Assembly: GCF_003385515.1 (NCBI RefSeq)
Contig: NZ_QNVT01000001.1
Span: 62,001 to 126,000 of the forward strand
From: Chryseobacterium pennae
GTDB taxonomy: Bacteria > Bacteroidota > Bacteroidia > Flavobacteriales > Weeksellaceae
Length of the DNA stretch: 64,000 bases
Direction: 5' to 3'
Both the position numbers and the translations under genes were made by a program. The notes beneath the pieces are model-generated. The model saw only the letters and a program-made list of their open reading frames with translations, was not told where the DNA came from and did no database searches. Within the stretch, counting starts at the first letter, position 1. Each line of letters opens with the position of its first letter. Shown one piece after another: positions 9,099-17,279 of the stretch.

Positions 9099-10022
9099 TC
9101 AGAATAAAGTATCAATAAACAGTTCACTTTTGGTTCCCGGAACACCAGGTGTAAAATCTGTTGAAACCTTAGTTCCCTTAACGATCTTGCCATTTTGATT
9201 CAGCATGATAAAATTTAAGGTCCAGTTTCCTGTCATTGTATAGTTGACAATACCATGATACAGTCCGTCATCCCCATGTATTAAATCCTGATTATTAGGA
9301 GAGGAATGATTCCCCATTGATGGTTCCGGCATTCTCGGATCCAATTGCAGTGTATATCCATTTACCACTGAATATGAAAACTGTGAAGGATCGGGAAAAT
9401 TTCCGGCAGGAATAGTAGGTTTATTATATTTATAAATTCCTGCTACCAATTTGTTTTCCGCCACTTTAGGTTTTTGAGGGGCAATAAGTGCAATATAATA
9501 TTGCCCGCCATCATTTCCTGTAAACGAAGTCATATTAAGATTCTTATTGCTTTGCTCATTGACCGCAATATCTTTATTGACCGTATATGTTACCTCTTTC
9601 ACGTTGAAACTCATATAAAGTTTCCAGCTTAGAGTGGAATTACTTTTATCCGTAAATACAGAATATCCTGAATAATACTTTCCCTCCGGTTTATAATCCA
9701 AAGCGTATTGATAAGGGCATGATGTTTTACTTCCATCAGCATTCGTCATGATGGGTAAAAAAGTAATGTTTGAAGCATTGATATTTTCATTAGTCTGAGT
9801 ATTGGTAATCTTTACTCTGATTTCATTATACCCCTGGTAAAATGTTCCGTTTAAAGTCTCAATGCTTATTTTATATTGATCTTTATTGATAGCCGTTGCT
9901 TCTTTAAACTCATAGTGTTCCGGAACGGCTGTATTGATTTCGCTTTCATAATCCGTTTTATCGAGGGTGCAGGAAATAGCCATCAACAGGATACTCACTA
10001 CGAAAAGTTGATATATTTTCAT
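9099..10022 (-). CDS. YtkA/FixH-like lipoprotein of the copper cluster
   Basis: The 307-residue protein has a lipoprotein signal (LLMAISC). It appears to hold two related beta-sandwich units; the second ends with PRMPEPSMGNHSS and then LYHGIVNYTMTGNWTLNF, a Met/His-rich pattern seen in YtkA-like copper-handling proteins. The ATG at 10022 starts the signal peptide; the frame extends to 10079 without support. It is the first gene of the TonB-MbnP-MbnH operon and may hand copper to the receptor, which is inference from motif and context. Confidence 0.72.
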   Translation of the reverse strand: MKIYQLFVVSILLMAISCTLDKTDYESEINTAVPEHYEFKEATAINKDQYKISIETLNGTFYQGYNEIRVKITNTQTNENINASNITFLPIMTNADGSKTSCPYQYALDYKPEGKYYSGYSVFTDKSNSTLSWKLYMSFNVKEVTYTVNKDIAVNEQSNKNLNMTSFTGNDGGQYYIALIAPQKPKVAENKLVAGIYKYNKPTIPAGNFPDPSQFSYSVVNGYTLQLDPRMPEPSMGNHSSPNNQDLIHGDDGLYHGIVNYTMTGNWTLNFIMLNQNGKIVKGTKVSTDFTPGVPGTKSELFIDTLF

Positions 10023-10252
10023 TGTTGATTTTTTAGTTGGTAAATACAATAGATATACATTGAATGCAGAAACATCCAATATTTTTTACCACAAAAGATT
10101 TTTAAAGCTGATCAATAAACCGTTTAGAAGTATACCTAAGCTTTTTTGAAAATCAAATATTTTCAAGTTTTGTGAACTTTTCGCCCATAAATATTTTAGC
10201 TTACTTAAGCATTCTTAAATAAACTTTTGTGGTAGTATTTTATAGATAAAAT

Positions 10253-10624
10253 TTAAAAAACCGGTGGTTTGAAAATGAAATTCAGAAACAGAAAAGAATA
10301 AGCTGTTTCATAGATAAAGTTGAAATTGGAAAGTATAATTTTTCCAGGGAGGGTAACCTCTGTAATCTCAGGAAGTGTATAGATATCAAGAATTTTCTGC
10401 CCTGAGTTTTTTATTTTATTGAAAGGAGTGGATTCTGTCTCATTATTGGCTTTTGCAAGCTCTTTACTCAGGTAACATTTTCCGTTACAATGGAGTTCCG
10501 GCTTAGTTTTATTGACACAAAGAGTATTAACGATATAATCATAATTTACAGCATACTCAGCCAGAGGTATCAGAGGTCTGAACACCATATAGCCTATAAA
10601 AAGTATGCTGTAAATGAATTTCAT
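10253..10624 (-). CDS. small CNGKCY membrane protein (paralogue 1)
   Basis: This 123-residue protein has two hydrophobic stretches, one at each end. Between them lies a conserved segment NYDYIVNTLCVNK followed by CNGKCYLSKELAKA, whose paired cysteines could bind metal. A clear paralogue lies at 51020-51382 (NYDYIVQNLCENR, CKGKCYVEKELAKT), beyond the prophage. I do not recognise a named family with a proven role; the neighbours (SOD, SCO1, YHS, copper cluster) suggest metal handling. Confidence 0.75.
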   Translation of the reverse strand: MKFIYSILFIGYMVFRPLIPLAEYAVNYDYIVNTLCVNKTKPELHCNGKCYLSKELAKANNETESTPFNKIKNSGQKILDIYTLPEITEVTLPGKIILSNFNFIYETAYSFLFLNFIFKPPVF

Positions 10625-10627
10625 GAA

Positions 10628-11302
10628 TTATTTCTTGCTTAGAGCCTCTTCATATCTTTTGCTGACTTCTTTCCAGTTCAGAACATTCCAGATTGCTGAA
10701 AGATAATCTGCTCTCTTGTTCTGATATTTCAGGTAGTAAGCATGCTCCCAAACATCTATTCCAAGGATAGGAGTTCCTTTTTCTTCTACGATATCCATCA
10801 AAGGATTGTCCTGATTGGGAGTAGAGGAAACGAAAAGTTTTCCGTTTTTATCCACAGAAAGCCATGCCCACCCTGATCCGAAACGGTCTGCACCAGCCTT
10901 GCTCATTTTTTCTTTGAAAGCATCCAGACTTCCGAAAGTTTCATTAATAGCCTTTGCTAATTTTGCAGAGGGTTGGGTATTTTTTTCAGGAGTAAGGATA
11001 GTCCAGAAAAGCTCATGGTTATAATGTCCACCTGCATTATTTCTTACAGCAGGACTTAATTTGGACGTCTCGGAAAGAATCTTAATCAAAGTTTCTTTTT
11101 CCTGTGGGGTTCCGGCGATGGCCTTATTCAAGTTGGCGGCATATGCAGCACCATGCTTTGAATAATGGATTTCCATTGTCTGCGCATCTATTGATCCTTC
11201 CAATGCGTTATAAGCATACGGTAAAGGTGTTTGCTTAAATTGAGCCAGTGTAAACTGAGCCGCAAATACTGCTCCTAAAGCAGCTATTTTCATAATCTTC
11301 AT
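10628..11302 (-). CDS. sodB: secreted Fe/Mn superoxide dismutase
   Basis: The 224-residue protein is a complete Fe/Mn-SOD with a signal peptide (AALGAVFAAQFTLAQ), so it acts in the periplasm or outside. The metal ligands are visible in the family order: His in MEIHYSKH, His in GGHYNHELFW, and Asp/His in DVWEHAYYLKY. It ends 3 bp before the small CNGKCY gene, so the two are probably cotranscribed. The ligands do not distinguish iron from manganese. Confidence 0.93.
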   Translation of the reverse strand: MKIMKIAALGAVFAAQFTLAQFKQTPLPYAYNALEGSIDAQTMEIHYSKHGAAYAANLNKAIAGTPQEKETLIKILSETSKLSPAVRNNAGGHYNHELFWTILTPEKNTQPSAKLAKAINETFGSLDAFKEKMSKAGADRFGSGWAWLSVDKNGKLFVSSTPNQDNPLMDIVEEKGTPILGIDVWEHAYYLKYQNKRADYLSAIWNVLNWKEVSKRYEEALSKK

Positions 11303-11359
11303 AATGTTTTGTTATATGGTTTAACAATATTTTTTTTTGAAGGATGGAGGCTGTAAGAT

Positions 11360-11415
11360 GGAAGTACTTGAAATTTTAAAAACAACTATAGAAGTACTTA
11401 ACGAAAAGTACTTCC
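11360..11415. repeat. intergenic dyad built on AAGTACTT
   Basis: GGAAGTACTT (11360-11369) and AAGTACTTCC (11406-11415) form an inverted repeat, and a third AAGTACTT lies between them. It occupies the gap between the SCO1 and SOD genes. It may be a degenerate intergenic repeat or a weak hairpin; function is unknown. Confidence 0.5.
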
Positions 11416-11433
11416 GGCTTCCTTTCTTCCCTC

Positions 11434-12108
11434 CTAATCTAATAACTTCTTAATGTCTTCAATCAGAATTTCTCTATCCGGGTGATATTTTCCGGTTAAT
11501 TTGGGCGTTTTTCCCTCCGGATCTTCATAATTCAATCCTGAATAATAAAGGATCGGCATATTATCGTTATTGTATCTGCAACGGATATTTCCTTTTTCAT
11601 CTACTAACGCAATCATCCCGCTGTGGTTAAGACTTTCTGCCTCATCTTCCTTTTCTCCCACATAGATATTGAAGTGATCGGCAAGTTTGCCGATATACGT
11701 TCTGTCACCAGTAAGAAAATGCCAGTTGGAAGATTTCGCTCCAATTCTTTGTGCATGTTCTTTTAATGCTTCCGGCGTATCATTTTCCGGGTCAATGCTG
11801 ATGGAAATGATTCCGAATTCAGGATTATTGATCTGATTTTGAATCGCCTTCATATTCGTATTCATCACTGGGCAAATCGTAGGACATTTACTGTAAAAAA
11901 ACTCTACCAGGTACACTTTCCCCAGCATATCTTTATTGGTGATTTTTTTACCGTTCTGATCGGTAAGTTCAAAATCAGGAACTTTCATCACCGTATAAAG
12001 ATTCTTTTTAAAATATCCCATCCCAATTCCTATTCCCAGGAAAAGTAATGCAATAACGGCAATCGGGATAATCACCTTGCTCTTATTGTTCTGCTTATTT
12101 TTGGGCAT
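11434..12108 (-). CDS. SCO1/SenC/PrrC-family thioredoxin-fold protein
   Basis: The protein has one N-terminal membrane anchor (VIIPIAVIALLFLGIGIGMG) and then a SCO domain with the copper/redox motif CPTICP, the SIDPENDTPE segment and a conserved His in LNHSGMIAL. These proteins deliver copper to cytochrome oxidase CuA or act as thiol oxidoreductases. The ATG at 12108 overlaps the 3' end of the YHS gene by 14 bp, so translation is coupled; the longer frame to 12162 runs through that gene. Confidence 0.9.
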   Translation of the reverse strand: MPKNKQNNKSKVIIPIAVIALLFLGIGIGMGYFKKNLYTVMKVPDFELTDQNGKKITNKDMLGKVYLVEFFYSKCPTICPVMNTNMKAIQNQINNPEFGIISISIDPENDTPEALKEHAQRIGAKSSNWHFLTGDRTYIGKLADHFNIYVGEKEDEAESLNHSGMIALVDEKGNIRCRYNNDNMPILYYSGLNYEDPEGKTPKLTGKYHPDREILIEDIKKLLD

Positions 12109-12364
12109 AGCTTTCAGGATTTTTCTTGAATTCATCTTTACAATAGGAACTACAGAAGCCATATGTCTTATTTTTATATACTGCTGTATCTTTTAGAAAT
12201 CCTGCCGTCTTCATGTGACAGATGGGATCTTCTTCATTCACTACCTGTATTTTAATATTTTCCCCTGAAGAAGTCATATTACTTTTATGTTTTACCTGAG
12301 GTTCTTTTGCACATGACAACAGGATAATTGACAGCAAAGCCGTCAAAATAAATGGAGATTTCAT
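12095..12364 (-). CDS. YHS-domain lipoprotein
   Basis: This 89-residue protein has a lipoprotein signal (LLSIILLSC) and a YHS domain with DPICHM, YGFCSSYCKDEF and ESYAQK, whose cysteines are expected to bind a metal. It overlaps SCO1 downstream, pointing to copper delivery or sensing. It is the last host gene before the prophage; its upstream region was probably disrupted or replaced by the insertion. Confidence 0.85.
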   Translation of the reverse strand: MKSPFILTALLSIILLSCAKEPQVKHKSNMTSSGENIKIQVVNEEDPICHMKTAGFLKDTAVYKNKTYGFCSSYCKDEFKKNPESYAQK

Positions 12365-12461
12365 TTTAATGATCAATTGAAATTAATACTATTGAATAAA
12401 ATTATGGAACTAAATAATTACAATCAACAATTCCAAAAAGCCTGAAGGCCATTTCCAAATT

Positions 12462-12470
12462 GCCGAAAAA
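12462..12470 (+). repeat. candidate prophage end, right-end terminal inverted repeat
   Basis: GCCGAAAAA, preceded by T so that the end would begin TG as in Mu, is repeated inversely at 50708-50716. It lies 28 bp beyond the terminator of the last phage gene. The match is only 9 bp, so chance cannot be excluded. Confidence 0.35.
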
Positions 12471-12490
12471 AATATAAACTCAAAGATATA

Positions 12491-12517
12491 AAAAAAGCAG
12501 CCACTTAGTTGTGGCTG
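12491..12517 (-). terminator. terminator at the prophage right end
   Basis: On the minus strand CAGCCAC pairs with GTGGCTG across a 6-nt loop and is followed by a T run at 12496-12491. The stem overlaps the stop codon of the formyltransferase gene, closing the late operon. Confidence 0.85.
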
Positions 12518-13161
12518 TTTGCATATTCGATCATTAACAGATCAGGTCTGTAAATATCTTTTACATTGGTATCCGGCTCAAAGCTGCTGAATCTTTTGTC
12601 TTGAGGTGTTCTTTTGATAACTCCATTTAAAATGTCGTTAAGGGCTCTTTCAAAGAGTTTTAACCCCATTGGGAGTAATGTGTCGCGCCAAAGGCTTGCA
12701 GCCGATTTTTGAGGGCTTAAATGATATTCCGGAGGTATCCAGCACCAATCCTGATAAGCTATGTCTCCTCTGTCAATCCCTGCATTAAGCCAAAATACCG
12801 TCCCTCCAGTAATAGGTTCCTTCATTCTGATTGCCCATTCAATAGAACTGCGCCCACGATGCCTTGGCAACAATGACGGGTGATATCCTAACCAACCCAA
12901 ACGCGGAATATACCTGGTTTTCTTCCCAATATAATCAAAAGAGTGTGCGGTAATCCCCAAATCACACTCTGGTATATTATCAGCGTTCAGACTTCTGGCG
13001 GGAATAATGGGGATATTCCAACGCCGGGCGGCTTTTCCAATATACTTATCATCCAAAGGGCAGCAAACCCCGACAATCTCAATGTCTAATTTCTGGCAAA
13101 GCCTGAAAACTTCTTCAGCAAAGAATTTCTGACCAGATATAAAAACTCTAAATTTCTTCAT
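12505..13161 (-). CDS. phage-borne formyltransferase (Fmt-like)
   Basis: The 218-residue protein has the formyl_trans_N fold. It begins RVFISGQKFFAEEV, has the family motif HPSLLPRHRGRSSIEWAI with catalytic Asn replaced in position by other conserved elements of the HPS loop, and carries GGTVFWLNAGIDRGDI, where the Asp matches the catalytic Asp of 10-formyl-THF transferases. It is much shorter than Met-tRNA formyltransferase (about 310 residues) and lacks its C-terminal tRNA-binding domain, so the acceptor is probably a small molecule, sugar or base. The ATG overlaps the end of the ABC/GNAT gene by 14 bp, so they are coupled. Its site at the phage right end matches that of mom in Mu. Substrate unknown. 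Confidence 0.8.
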   Translation of the reverse strand: MKKFRVFISGQKFFAEEVFRLCQKLDIEIVGVCCPLDDKYIGKAARRWNIPIIPARSLNADNIPECDLGITAHSFDYIGKKTRYIPRLGWLGYHPSLLPRHRGRSSIEWAIRMKEPITGGTVFWLNAGIDRGDIAYQDWCWIPPEYHLSPQKSAASLWRDTLLPMGLKLFERALNDILNGVIKRTPQDKRFSSFEPDTNVKDIYRPDLLMIEYANSHN

Positions 13162-14283
13162 TTCCTAAATATTTGAATCCCTGTATTGCTCTAAAATGTC
13201 CACCAAATCCTCCGGTTGTTTTTTTCTTTCCACCATCAAACCCTTTTCCGGTATTGTACATTGATTTAATACTTCGGGCTTTATTATCTCCGGTAAGTTT
13301 TGCAGAAACCTGTTTCCATTTTTTAGAATTCCTTAAATACCCGCAAAGTTGAGGGTGTGAGGTATGAAAATAGGTTGGATATTTTCTTTGGCATCTTCCT
13401 TTACCCTCCAAATGATACTGCATAATTTGATTTAAAAAAGCTGTACCTACTCCCGCACCTTGCCATTCAGGCATCACAACTAAGCGGGTGGCCCTGTAAC
13501 CTTTAGTTTGAAATGATGGGCAAACTGCAATGTGGCAAACCAATTCTCCATCTACAGTTCCGACAAAATATTCAGCACAAGGAGGATGCTTTAAATCTAA
13601 ATAATAATGTTGTTTAAAAAACTTCCAGTAACTTCCGTCGACCTTCCAAATGTCGAGTTTGATAGGAGGCCGTTTTGAGGCTTTTTTTTTACTTCACCTG
13701 TCCGGGTGTCATATACCCAATCAGGTTGCAGCCATTCAACAATATCATAATGGCATGATAATAATACAATTTGTTTTTCCTTTATTTTCCGCCAAGCTTT
13801 GGAAAAGGCGGAAGCTCCAATTTTAGCAATTTGCCTGTCTACAACAGAAGTAAATTCATCGATGACAACTTTATCCGGAGCCTCACAAATGAGACGGGCA
13901 AGCCCCGCCCGGAACTGTTCACCATTGCTTAGAACCTTAAAAGGTCGGAGCCAGGCAGGAACATCACCCAATCCAACGGCTGATAACGCGCTTGTTACTG
14001 TATTCATATCTGAGTCCGGTGATATGTCTTCAATGATGGGGAGGTTCGGATTCCAACCTTCAGCAAGGTTTACAATTCCATTTTTCCAAATTTGGCTGCC
14101 TATTGACGTTTTGCCGCTTCCTGAAGCCCCAACAATAATTCCAATTTGCCACCCTTCATCTTCAATTGGAAGTTCAGCGGTATGCTCCCAGTTGTGACCG
14201 CTTTCAGCATTAAATAAGCTTTTTACTTTTTCTGATCTGAACGAATTAAAATTTTCGCAGGTGTGTTTTATTTTTATTTTCAT
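13148..14283 (-). CDS. ABC-ATPase/GNAT fusion expressed by -1 frameshift
   Basis: Frame 0 (13597-14283) encodes an ABC-type ATPase with Walker A GASGSGKTS (residues 52-60), signature LSNGEQ, Walker B KVVIDEF and an H-loop His in SCHYD. The -1 frame continues at 13681 with RPPIKLDIWKVDGSYWKFF and a GNAT domain with VVMPEWQGAGVGTAFL as the acetyl-CoA loop. The -1 frame has no ATG and is open only from 13693 on, so the two frames must be joined at A AAA AAG (13687-13681). The product, about 378 residues, matches the COG2401 architecture (ABC ATPase plus acetyltransferase). Function is not established; a Mom-like DNA modification is proposed. A frameshift mutation or sequencing error is the alternative. 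Confidence 0.8.
13681..13687 (-). promoter_or_regulatory. A AAA AAG slippery heptamer (-1 frameshift site)
   Basis: The frame-0 codons at this site are AAA AAG, in the exact phase X XXY YYZ of the dnaX-type shift. A -1 slip leads to GCC TCA AAA and the GNAT frame. The A run is 9 long (13682-13690). A purine-rich AGGTGA lies 5 bases upstream of that run. The site could also be a phase-variable homopolymer. Confidence 0.65.
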
Positions 14284-14328
14284 TTGATTTCTATTTTCAT
14301 ATTTATTGACAAATGGAACCTAAAGGTT

Positions 14329-14457
14329 TCATACGGATACTACTTTTAAATTTTTAAATCCCATTTTTTTAAGTTTATCGAAAAGTTCTTTCTGCTCCTT
14401 TTCACTGTCTACTTTTATGATGACAGCATGCTGTTCTTTGTAATTAAAATCTGCCAT
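14329..14457 (-). CDS. small phage protein, 42 aa
   Basis: The ORF begins MADFNYKEQHAVII and ends KMGFKNLKVVSV. It is charged and soluble, with an alternating pattern that suggests a small alpha/beta fold. It fills the gap between the coiled-coil membrane protein gene (12 bp upstream) and the ABC/GNAT gene, in the same orientation. I do not recognise the family. Confidence 0.55.
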   Translation of the reverse strand: MADFNYKEQHAVIIKVDSEKEQKELFDKLKKMGFKNLKVVSV

Positions 14458-14468
14458 GTTCTTTATTT

Positions 14469-14849
14469 TTATGATGTTATGGTAATGCCATTTTCTTTTA
14501 ATTTCGTTTTAAGCATTGTATTCTCTGCTTTTAACAGGTTTTTTTCTGCTTTTAGTTGCTCGTTAATACGTTTCTGAAAATCAATTTGCTGCTGGAGCAT
14601 CAAAACCTTTTTATCTGATAAGTCCGAAAACTCCTTAAACTTTGCTTCATATCGACTGCCCAAATCATCTAAAGCCTCTTTGTAGAGCTTAACCAATTTG
14701 TCAGCGTTTTCAATTTCTTTACCCTCATTATCGGCATTCATTCCCTCAACTTCTGCCCGTAGTTTTCTCTTTCCGAATATAAATCCTGCAAGACCAGTTA
14801 ATAAGGCTCCGATAAAAGCAATTATTGGTTCTGTTAATAATTCTTTCAT
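14469..14849 (-). CDS. membrane-anchored coiled-coil phage protein (lysis candidate)
   Basis: The 126-residue protein starts with one transmembrane segment (PIIAFIGALLTGLAGFIFG) and continues as a long charged coiled coil rich in Lys, Glu and Leu (about residues 30-118). This shape fits an i-spanin or holin-like lysis protein, or a membrane anchor, but no specific motif proves it. It abuts the gene upstream by 1 bp. Confidence 0.6.
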   Translation of the reverse strand: MKELLTEPIIAFIGALLTGLAGFIFGKRKLRAEVEGMNADNEGKEIENADKLVKLYKEALDDLGSRYEAKFKEFSDLSDKKVLMLQQQIDFQKRINEQLKAEKNLLKAENTMLKTKLKENGITITS

Positions 14850-14850
14850 T

Positions 14851-15345
14851 TTATATTTCGTTTATATCTTTATCAAACAAAGCAATATAAAGCCCCATGA
14901 ATCTTTCCAAGACGTCGACTATATGAGCAGCTTTTGTTTTAATTAGAAAGCGGACATATTGCACCGATTGAACTTTCAATATTTCCTCCTTTTCTTCTAT
15001 AATTTGCCCGTTTTCGTCCGTAGTCCTATAAATACCCTTTAGAAAACCGTTTTCACCCAATATTTCCTCCATATTTCCTTCGTGAATCATCCAATCGGGC
15101 ATTTTTAATCGCTTATGTACAATGTTAGAATCCCTTATTATTAAATATTGACGGACATTGACATAAATACGGTCTTCATCACCTTCCATATCCGGGGTAT
15201 TAAAACCTGTCACCACTAATTTGCGGGCAAATTGAGGGTATATGGGATGATCCGGAAGAACAACCTCGTGCCATGATTTACCAGTATTTTTTATGGCGTC
15301 CAATACTGCCTGAACCTCAGGCGTTACTATAAGTTCTGTTTTCAT
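14851..15345 (-). CDS. hypothetical phage protein after the tail fibres
   Basis: The 164-residue soluble protein begins MKTELIVTPEVQAVLDAI and has a mixed alpha/beta composition with no signal peptide. It lies between the tail-fibre gene and the coiled-coil membrane protein. Its position suggests a fibre accessory or lysis-region protein. I do not recognise the family. Confidence 0.6.
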   Translation of the reverse strand: MKTELIVTPEVQAVLDAIKNTGKSWHEVVLPDHPIYPQFARKLVVTGFNTPDMEGDEDRIYVNVRQYLIIRDSNIVHKRLKMPDWMIHEGNMEEILGENGFLKGIYRTTDENGQIIEEKEEILKVQSVQYVRFLIKTKAAHIVDVLERFMGLYIALFDKDINEI

Positions 15346-15356
15346 AATAATATTCT

Positions 15357-17276
15357 TTATAATAGTAATAATTGCGTTGGTTTTGCGGAGAATGAGCCAA
15401 TCCCGCCACCGGCTCTACTGGCGTAGAAATATCTTGGTGTTGTAGGAATGGAAGTCACCGCAAATATTTTAGTTTTACCATTAACTTCAGCACTAAGGGT
15501 TAGGATTCCATTGTAATAACTGATATAGATGACGTCGACATTTGTTGTAAAACCACCTACCGTATTAGGATAAAAATCTAAAGAACCTGTTAATGAAACC
15601 CCATATTCGAGTCCATCATCTCCTTTCAGAGTAAATCTCGTAGGTCCGGGGAAATTTGCACCGTTGTTTGTGACAGTAGTTGATACAGAACATTTAGCAA
15701 CAAACCCGTTAACCATCTGTGTGGTATCTATCAATACATTTGTCCTTGCACTTCCTACACTTCCCAAAACAATATTATTATTGCTATCAACAGTTGCTCC
15801 TCCTGCTAAGTCTTGCCAAACCGGGTTCAATGTTGTAAATGAAATCCCCTTCTTTACCAAAAGTTCCGGACTGGCTGGATTAGTAAGATGATTATGGGTG
15901 CAAAAGAATTGATAATATCCCTCAGGGTAAGTATTCCATTTTACACCAAAATTCAGCGTATTAGGACTACTCTGTAGGACGTTGAAGTTTGTTATATTGT
16001 AGACTTCCGGTGTAGATAGTACGCTACCATTTATATCCTTTACACGCTTCATTATAAGATTGGCAGTTGGAGTTTGATTATCAACAAACAGGTTCAAACC
16101 TATCAATGTGACATATTGCGTAAATGTATAAGAGTTATCAATAAACGGTAAAATGACACTGTCAATCCTTGGCTGTCCAGTGGAATAAATTTCTCCTGTT
16201 AAGCGTAAATCATTCCTGATTTGTTCTTTCTGGGGATCAGTAAGCCCCAATAGCAAATTATGCAGATCCGCATAAGTTTGGTACATAAATAAATATTGTG
16301 CACCTGTCAGATCAGAGCCGTAATAGCGTCTGTTTTTATGGGTAATTTGATATGGCAATGCCTCAGTATTTTCATCAAAAACAACCGCTTTGGTCCGAAG
16401 TCTTCCATTATTGAGATGAAATGCTTCAGCGGGTACAGTTGTTCCGATTCCGAATTTTGTACCATCCGTATAAATTCCAGATCCAATAAAATCATTTCCG
16501 TTCCAAAAAAGCAGGTAACTTGAAGCCGGGTTGATGGCAATCCATGAAGCTTGTCCTAAAAAGTGCCTTGCATAATAATTACCGCTTGCCGTTGGCTTAT
16601 TCATATTGCTATCTAAAGCGGCCTGTAATCCTTGAACCATTGCAATGGTAACATTGGATAAACCGGTTGCCAGATAACTGTCTTCGGAGGTCTTATTTCC
16701 ACCATTATAAAAATAAAGTCTATAACCCTGCTGAGGATCAGAGGAAGGGATAGCAATAATGTCATTGATCTGAAAATCGTAAGTTGAATGATTCGCGATA
16801 AAATCCTGCAAGGTAAATTCACTTACCGGAATCAGCTGTGTTAAACCTAAAGCCTCAATCATTCCCGACATAATTTTGCCATTACTATTTACATAGTTTT
16901 CCAACAGCATACATATTGAAGTGATCTGATCTTTGTTGAAAACAGACTGATTTTCACCCATATCCACTAAAGCAACGTTAGCAGGAATTTCTCCAACGCC
17001 TAGTTTTTCTTTCCATGAGTTTACATTAACCGTGGTCAGATTAGAGGCATCAAGTTTAGCCAAATAACCGGTATGTGCGTTTGAATCATTAATATGATTT
17101 TGCAAGGCTTCAGAGCTTGCCATCTGCTCAATGACCTGGGTAAGCCCGGATATTTGAGAAATTGGGACCAAGTCATCCTTATGCCAGAATGAAGACCACG
17201 AAGCCTGAAATTGTGCCTGTGTTGGAAAGTCGCCGGTTTCAAACCAGCTGAATATCGTATGTAATGGTGTTGACAT
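15357..17276 (-). CDS. phage tail fibre/host-specificity protein
   Basis: The 639-residue protein has an N-terminal baseplate-attachment part (TIFSWFETGDFPTQAQFQAS is common at the start of Bacteroidetes phage fibres), a central repetitive beta region with a GTTVPAEAFHLNNGRLR segment, and a C-terminal Gly/Thr/Phe-rich beta domain that likely binds the host surface. Length and place after the collar-domain gene support this. The C-terminal receptor-binding part is expected to vary between related phages. Confidence 0.8.
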   Translation of the reverse strand: MSTPLHTIFSWFETGDFPTQAQFQASWSSFWHKDDLVPISQISGLTQVIEQMASSEALQNHINDSNAHTGYLAKLDASNLTTVNVNSWKEKLGVGEIPANVALVDMGENQSVFNKDQITSICMLLENYVNSNGKIMSGMIEALGLTQLIPVSEFTLQDFIANHSTYDFQINDIIAIPSSDPQQGYRLYFYNGGNKTSEDSYLATGLSNVTIAMVQGLQAALDSNMNKPTASGNYYARHFLGQASWIAINPASSYLLFWNGNDFIGSGIYTDGTKFGIGTTVPAEAFHLNNGRLRTKAVVFDENTEALPYQITHKNRRYYGSDLTGAQYLFMYQTYADLHNLLLGLTDPQKEQIRNDLRLTGEIYSTGQPRIDSVILPFIDNSYTFTQYVTLIGLNLFVDNQTPTANLIMKRVKDINGSVLSTPEVYNITNFNVLQSSPNTLNFGVKWNTYPEGYYQFFCTHNHLTNPASPELLVKKGISFTTLNPVWQDLAGGATVDSNNNIVLGSVGSARTNVLIDTTQMVNGFVAKCSVSTTVTNNGANFPGPTRFTLKGDDGLEYGVSLTGSLDFYPNTVGGFTTNVDVIYISYYNGILTLSAEVNGKTKIFAVTSIPTTPRYFYASRAGGGIGSFSAKPTQLLLL

Positions 17277-17279
17277 AAT

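Noticed and set aside
13148..13543. Independent GNAT gene starting at 13543
   Set aside because: The only start would be TTG in the middle of the fold; the upstream sequence in the same frame (RPPIKLDIW onward) belongs to the domain and leads back to the slippery site.
13597..14283. Calling the ATPase a pseudogene because of the frame break
   Set aside because: All ATPase and GNAT motifs are intact and the break coincides with a correctly phased slippery heptamer, so recoding or phase variation is at least as likely.
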